Below, one piece after another: positions 6,060 through 7,849 of a stretch of 7,849 nucleotides of DNA. The number at the start of each line of letters is the position of its first letter. Positions within the stretch are counted from its first letter, which is position 1. Position numbers and translations under genes: made by a program. This DNA is from Collinsella aerofaciens (GTDB lineage: Bacteria; Actinomycetota; Coriobacteriia; Coriobacteriales; Coriobacteriaceae): the NCBI GenBank assembly GCA_030841765.1, contig JAUUSS010000101.1, forward strand, positions 1 through 7,849. Reading direction: 5' to 3'. The notes beneath the pieces are model-generated. The model saw only the letters and a list, made by a program, of their open reading frames with translations, searched no databases and was not told the origin of the DNA.

Positions 6060-6959
6060 TTAGCGGCAAAGCTCCTTGATGCGCGTGACGGCGCGCTCGA
6101 TGTGTTCTTGCGGGGTGGAGGCTCCGGCGGTGATGCCGATGTGGTGAGCGTCGGTAAACCACGCGGCCTGGAGCTCGGAAGCTTCCTCGATATGATACGT
6201 GCGCTCGCAGGCGTCTGCGCAAATCTGCGCCAGGCGGCGGGTGTTGCCCGAGTTCTTGCCACCCACCACGACCATGCAGTCGCAGCGGTTGGCAAGTGTG
6301 GCTGCTGCCTGTTGACGCTCACTCGTGGCGGCGCAGATGGTGTTGATCACACGCAGCTCCTGCACGCGCGGGGTTATGGCGGCCACGACCTCGGCGAGGT
6401 TCTGCGCGGTCTGGGTGGTCTGCACAACGAGGCCCACCTTGCCCTTGAGCGACAGGGCATCGGCGTCGGCGGCACAGCTCACGACCTGCGCGTCATTGCC
6501 GGCGTGGCCTAGAATACCCTCGACCTCTGGGTGGCCCGGCTCGCCCACGACGATCACGCGGTAGCCTTCGCGCACCAGGCGCTCGGCCGCCACATGAACC
6601 TTCTTCACGTAGGGGCAGGTGGCGTCGACCACGGTAAGGCCGCGCTCGCGAGCGGCGTCAATGACCTGCGGCACCACGCCGTGGGCGCGGATAATCACGG
6701 TGCCGGATGTGGCGTCGTCCAAGGTGTCGGCCAGACCGACGCCTGCCTCATCAAGCTCGCGCACCACGATGGGGTTATGGATGAGCGGACCCAAGGTATG
6801 GACCTGAGTGCACTCCCCTGCCTGCGGCGCGCCGGCCAGCGCCATATCGAGCGCACGCTGTACGCCGTAGCAAGTGCCGGCGTGGGCGGCGATCTCGATG
6901 GTGGGCGCGTTTGCCTGGTCAGACGCAGCCGCGGCGGTGTTCGTCACGTTCTCGCTCAT
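6060..6959 (-). CDS. ispH: 4-Hydroxy-3-methylbut-2-enyl diphosphate reductase
   Basis: Last enzyme of the MEP isoprenoid pathway. It reduces HMB-PP to IPP and DMAPP using a [4Fe-4S] cluster, so this organism makes isoprenoids by the MEP route. The 299-residue product has the three cluster cysteines: C30 (AGTCYGVQRAL), C115 (DATCPYV) and C209 (NTICAATSERQ). Substrate-binding residues are present: LIHNP (H61), RAHGV (H93), GHPEVEG (H143, proton-relay E145), QTTQT (180-184), GGKNSGNTRRL (233-243) and TAGASTP (277-283). About 20 N-terminal residues rich in Ala, Asn and Thr precede the conserved core and look unstructured. The ATG at 6959 is 2 bases after the plsC stop; a weak CAGG lies 8 bases before it. 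A GTG at 6989 would lengthen it by ten residues but has no support. Sits between plsC and the DUF512 gene. Confidence 0.97.
   Translation of the reverse strand: MSENVTNTAAAASDQANAPTIEIAAHAGTCYGVQRALDMALAGAPQAGECTQVHTLGPLIHNPIVVRELDEAGVGLADTLDDATSGTVIIRAHGVVPQVIDAARERGLTVVDATCPYVKKVHVAAERLVREGYRVIVVGEPGHPEVEGILGHAGNDAQVVSCAADADALSLKGKVGLVVQTTQTAQNLAEVVAAITPRVQELRVINTICAATSERQQAAATLANRCDCMVVVGGKNSGNTRRLAQICADACERTYHIEEASELQAAWFTDAHHIGITAGASTPQEHIERAVTRIKELCR
6072..6077 (-). promoter_or_regulatory. Distant Shine-Dalgarno for the DUF512 gene, within the end of ispH
   Basis: AAGGAG lies 14 bases before the DUF512 ATG, well beyond the usual spacing, in the codons for the IspH C-terminus (IKELCR). 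No closer site exists: the sequence before the start is just the ispH TAA, two bases, then ATG. Initiation probably relies on ribosomes terminating ispH. Confidence 0.55.
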
Positions 6960-6961
6960 GG

Positions 6962-7690
6962 CTAGAACCTGCCCGGATGCTCGGCGCACAGGTCGTCTCG
7001 CATGGCGTAGACGCGGCTCATGGCCTCGGACTCAAACCATTCCAGGCGCTCCGTGCGCTTAAGCCCAGCCGGTGCGTCGGAAAGCGAGACGGCCTTGCCG
7101 GCGCGGATCCAGCACTTCTTGGGACGCATGATCTTTTTGCCCGCGGGCGTGATGTCGGACCAGCCGCAGATGGCGAGCGGGTTCACAGGTGCCTTGCCCA
7201 TCTGGGCGATGAGCGCAAAACCGCCGTGGACCTCGGGTTTGATCTCGCGCGAGCGGATGCGCGTGCCCTCGGGGAAGATCAGAACGTCCTCGCCGCGCTG
7301 CAGCGCATGCTGGGCGGCGCGCAGGCACTTCATATCGGCAGTACCACGCTCCACGGGGATGCCGCCAACGCGGCTAAAGGCCCAGCGCACAATCTTGCTC
7401 TTGGCGAACTCGGACTTAAAGATGGGACGAATGCGGCGCCCCCCAAAGAACAGCGCCGTCTCCACGGCCAAGAGCTCGGCCATCGAGGTGTGGTTGCAGA
7501 TGACCACGCTGCCGCGGCCGTCCTGGCGCTCAAACAGCAGATCGGCATCCTCGACCTTCCAACGCCACATGAGCTTGGAGAAGGCCCAAAGGATTGCCAT
7601 GACCACGAAAACGGTGCCGCGGATGAGCGCCGGGAACTCGGCGTAGGGGGCGTTGTAATAGTCCTCGGGCGTCTGCTTAAACAGGCGCAT
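6962..7690 (-). CDS. plsC: 1-Acyl-sn-glycerol-3-phosphate acyltransferase (PlsC/LPLAT family) with HX4E motif
   Basis: Probably adds the second acyl chain to lysophosphatidic acid to give phosphatidic acid at the inner face of the membrane. The product has 242 residues, usual for PlsC. Seen: one hydrophobic anchor (about 22-40), motif I NHTSMAEL (66-73), motif II GGIPVER (109-115), motif III FPEGTR (139-144) and a motif IV-like segment APVNPLAI (167-174). Odd: the catalytic dyad, normally HX4D, reads H67-X4-E72. The codon is GAG (7475-7477), read directly from the sequence. The other motifs are standard and the gene is intact, so it is likely functional or a variant LPLAT; strict AGPAT activity is less certain. 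The ATG at 7690 has AGGAGG 6 bases before it, formed by the last two cmk codons. With PlsY and GpsA in the same unit it completes much of phosphatidic acid synthesis. Confidence 0.92.
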   Translation of the reverse strand: MRLFKQTPEDYYNAPYAEFPALIRGTVFVVMAILWAFSKLMWRWKVEDADLLFERQDGRGSVVICNHTSMAELLAVETALFFGGRRIRPIFKSEFAKSKIVRWAFSRVGGIPVERGTADMKCLRAAQHALQRGEDVLIFPEGTRIRSREIKPEVHGGFALIAQMGKAPVNPLAICGWSDITPAGKKIMRPKKCWIRAGKAVSLSDAPAGLKRTERLEWFESEAMSRVYAMRDDLCAEHPGRF

Positions 7691-7693
7691 GGG

Positions 7694-7849
7694 CTACCTC
7701 CTTTGGTTGATGAGGTCCTCGATGATACGAACGACCTCGTCGATGGTGTGAGCGGTGGAGTCGACGTGCACGGCGTCCTCGGCGGGCACGAGCGGGGCGA
7801 CCTCGCGGCTGCTGTCGAGCTTGTCGCGCTGCTTAAGGGCGTCGAGGGT
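7694..7849 (-). CDS. cmk: Cytidylate kinase, C-terminal end (5' part beyond the window)
   Basis: Only the last 51 residues and the TAG stop are present; the gene enters from the right edge. Cytidylate kinase phosphorylates CMP and dCMP with ATP in the cytosol. The fragment reads QRDKLDSSREVAPLVPAEDA and then VHVDSTAHTIDEVVRII, matching the C-terminus of Cmk proteins, where the RD...DS.R segment belongs to the lid/CMP-binding region and the DST..TIDEVV segment is the closing helix. Cmk directly before plsC is a familiar order, which supports the call. The nucleotide P-loop cannot be checked because it lies outside. The final two residues are both Arg from AGG codons that double as the plsC ribosome site. 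Confidence 0.85.
   Translation of the reverse strand, partial: TLDALKQRDKLDSSREVAPLVPAEDAVHVDSTAHTIDEVVRIIEDLINQRR
7697..7702 (-). promoter_or_regulatory. Shine-Dalgarno for plsC formed by the last two cmk codons
   Basis: The minus strand reads AGG AGG TAG: the final Arg-Arg codons of cmk are a perfect AGGAGG site, then the stop, then the plsC ATG 6 bases from the site. Termination of cmk and initiation of plsC occupy the same ribosome footprint. Confidence 0.9.

Noticed and set aside
5311..6063. Plus-strand open frame opposite the DUF512 gene
   Set aside because: His/Val/Ala-rich shadow of a conserved gene, with no ribosome site or motif.
6058..6222. 55-residue N-terminal extension of the DUF512 protein
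   Set aside because: The extra residues are Arg/His-rich and are translated out of frame from the ispH C-terminal coding region; the conserved PDZ region begins only after the ATG at 6057.

Overview
The window is GC-rich bacterial housekeeping DNA. Nine protein genes all read leftwards (minus strand) and are packed end to end. In transcription order, right to left, they are: the C-terminus of cytidylate kinase (cmk), a 1-acyl-glycerol-3-phosphate acyltransferase (plsC), HMB-PP reductase (ispH), a PDZ/radical-SAM-like DUF512 protein of unknown function, the double GTPase Der, acyl-phosphate:glycerol-3-phosphate acyltransferase (plsY), glycerol-3-phosphate dehydrogenase (gpsA), ribulose-5-phosphate 3-epimerase (rpe), and a class V cysteine desulfurase cut by the left edge. 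Junctions range from an 8-base overlap (der/plsY) to an 18-base gap (gpsA/rpe). There is no gene-free stretch to describe, and I see no terminator, promoter, tRNA, rRNA, riboswitch, CRISPR array or mobile element. The layout is what one long polycistronic unit would look like.

The organism is probably a high-GC anaerobe of the Coriobacteriia (Collinsella-like). This is an inference from base composition, protein flavour and gene order (a DUF512 protein next to Der, with plsY and gpsA following). It is not proven by any marker in the window.

Functionally the genes fall into three themes. The first is phosphatidic acid synthesis: GpsA makes sn-glycerol-3-phosphate, PlsY adds the first acyl chain and PlsC the second; PlsX, which makes the acyl-phosphate, is not in the window. 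The second is iron-sulfur chemistry: IspH and the DUF512 protein both carry cluster-type cysteine sets, and a sulfur-donating cysteine desulfurase closes the visible part. The third is core growth: Cmk for nucleotides, Der for 50S ribosome assembly, Rpe for pentose phosphates.

No defence system, mobile element or clearly new multi-gene system is present. The real unknown is the DUF512 protein. The most checkable oddity is that PlsC has HX4E where the catalytic HX4D motif is expected. Several junctions place the Shine-Dalgarno of one gene on the stop or last codons of the gene before it, which suggests coupled translation.
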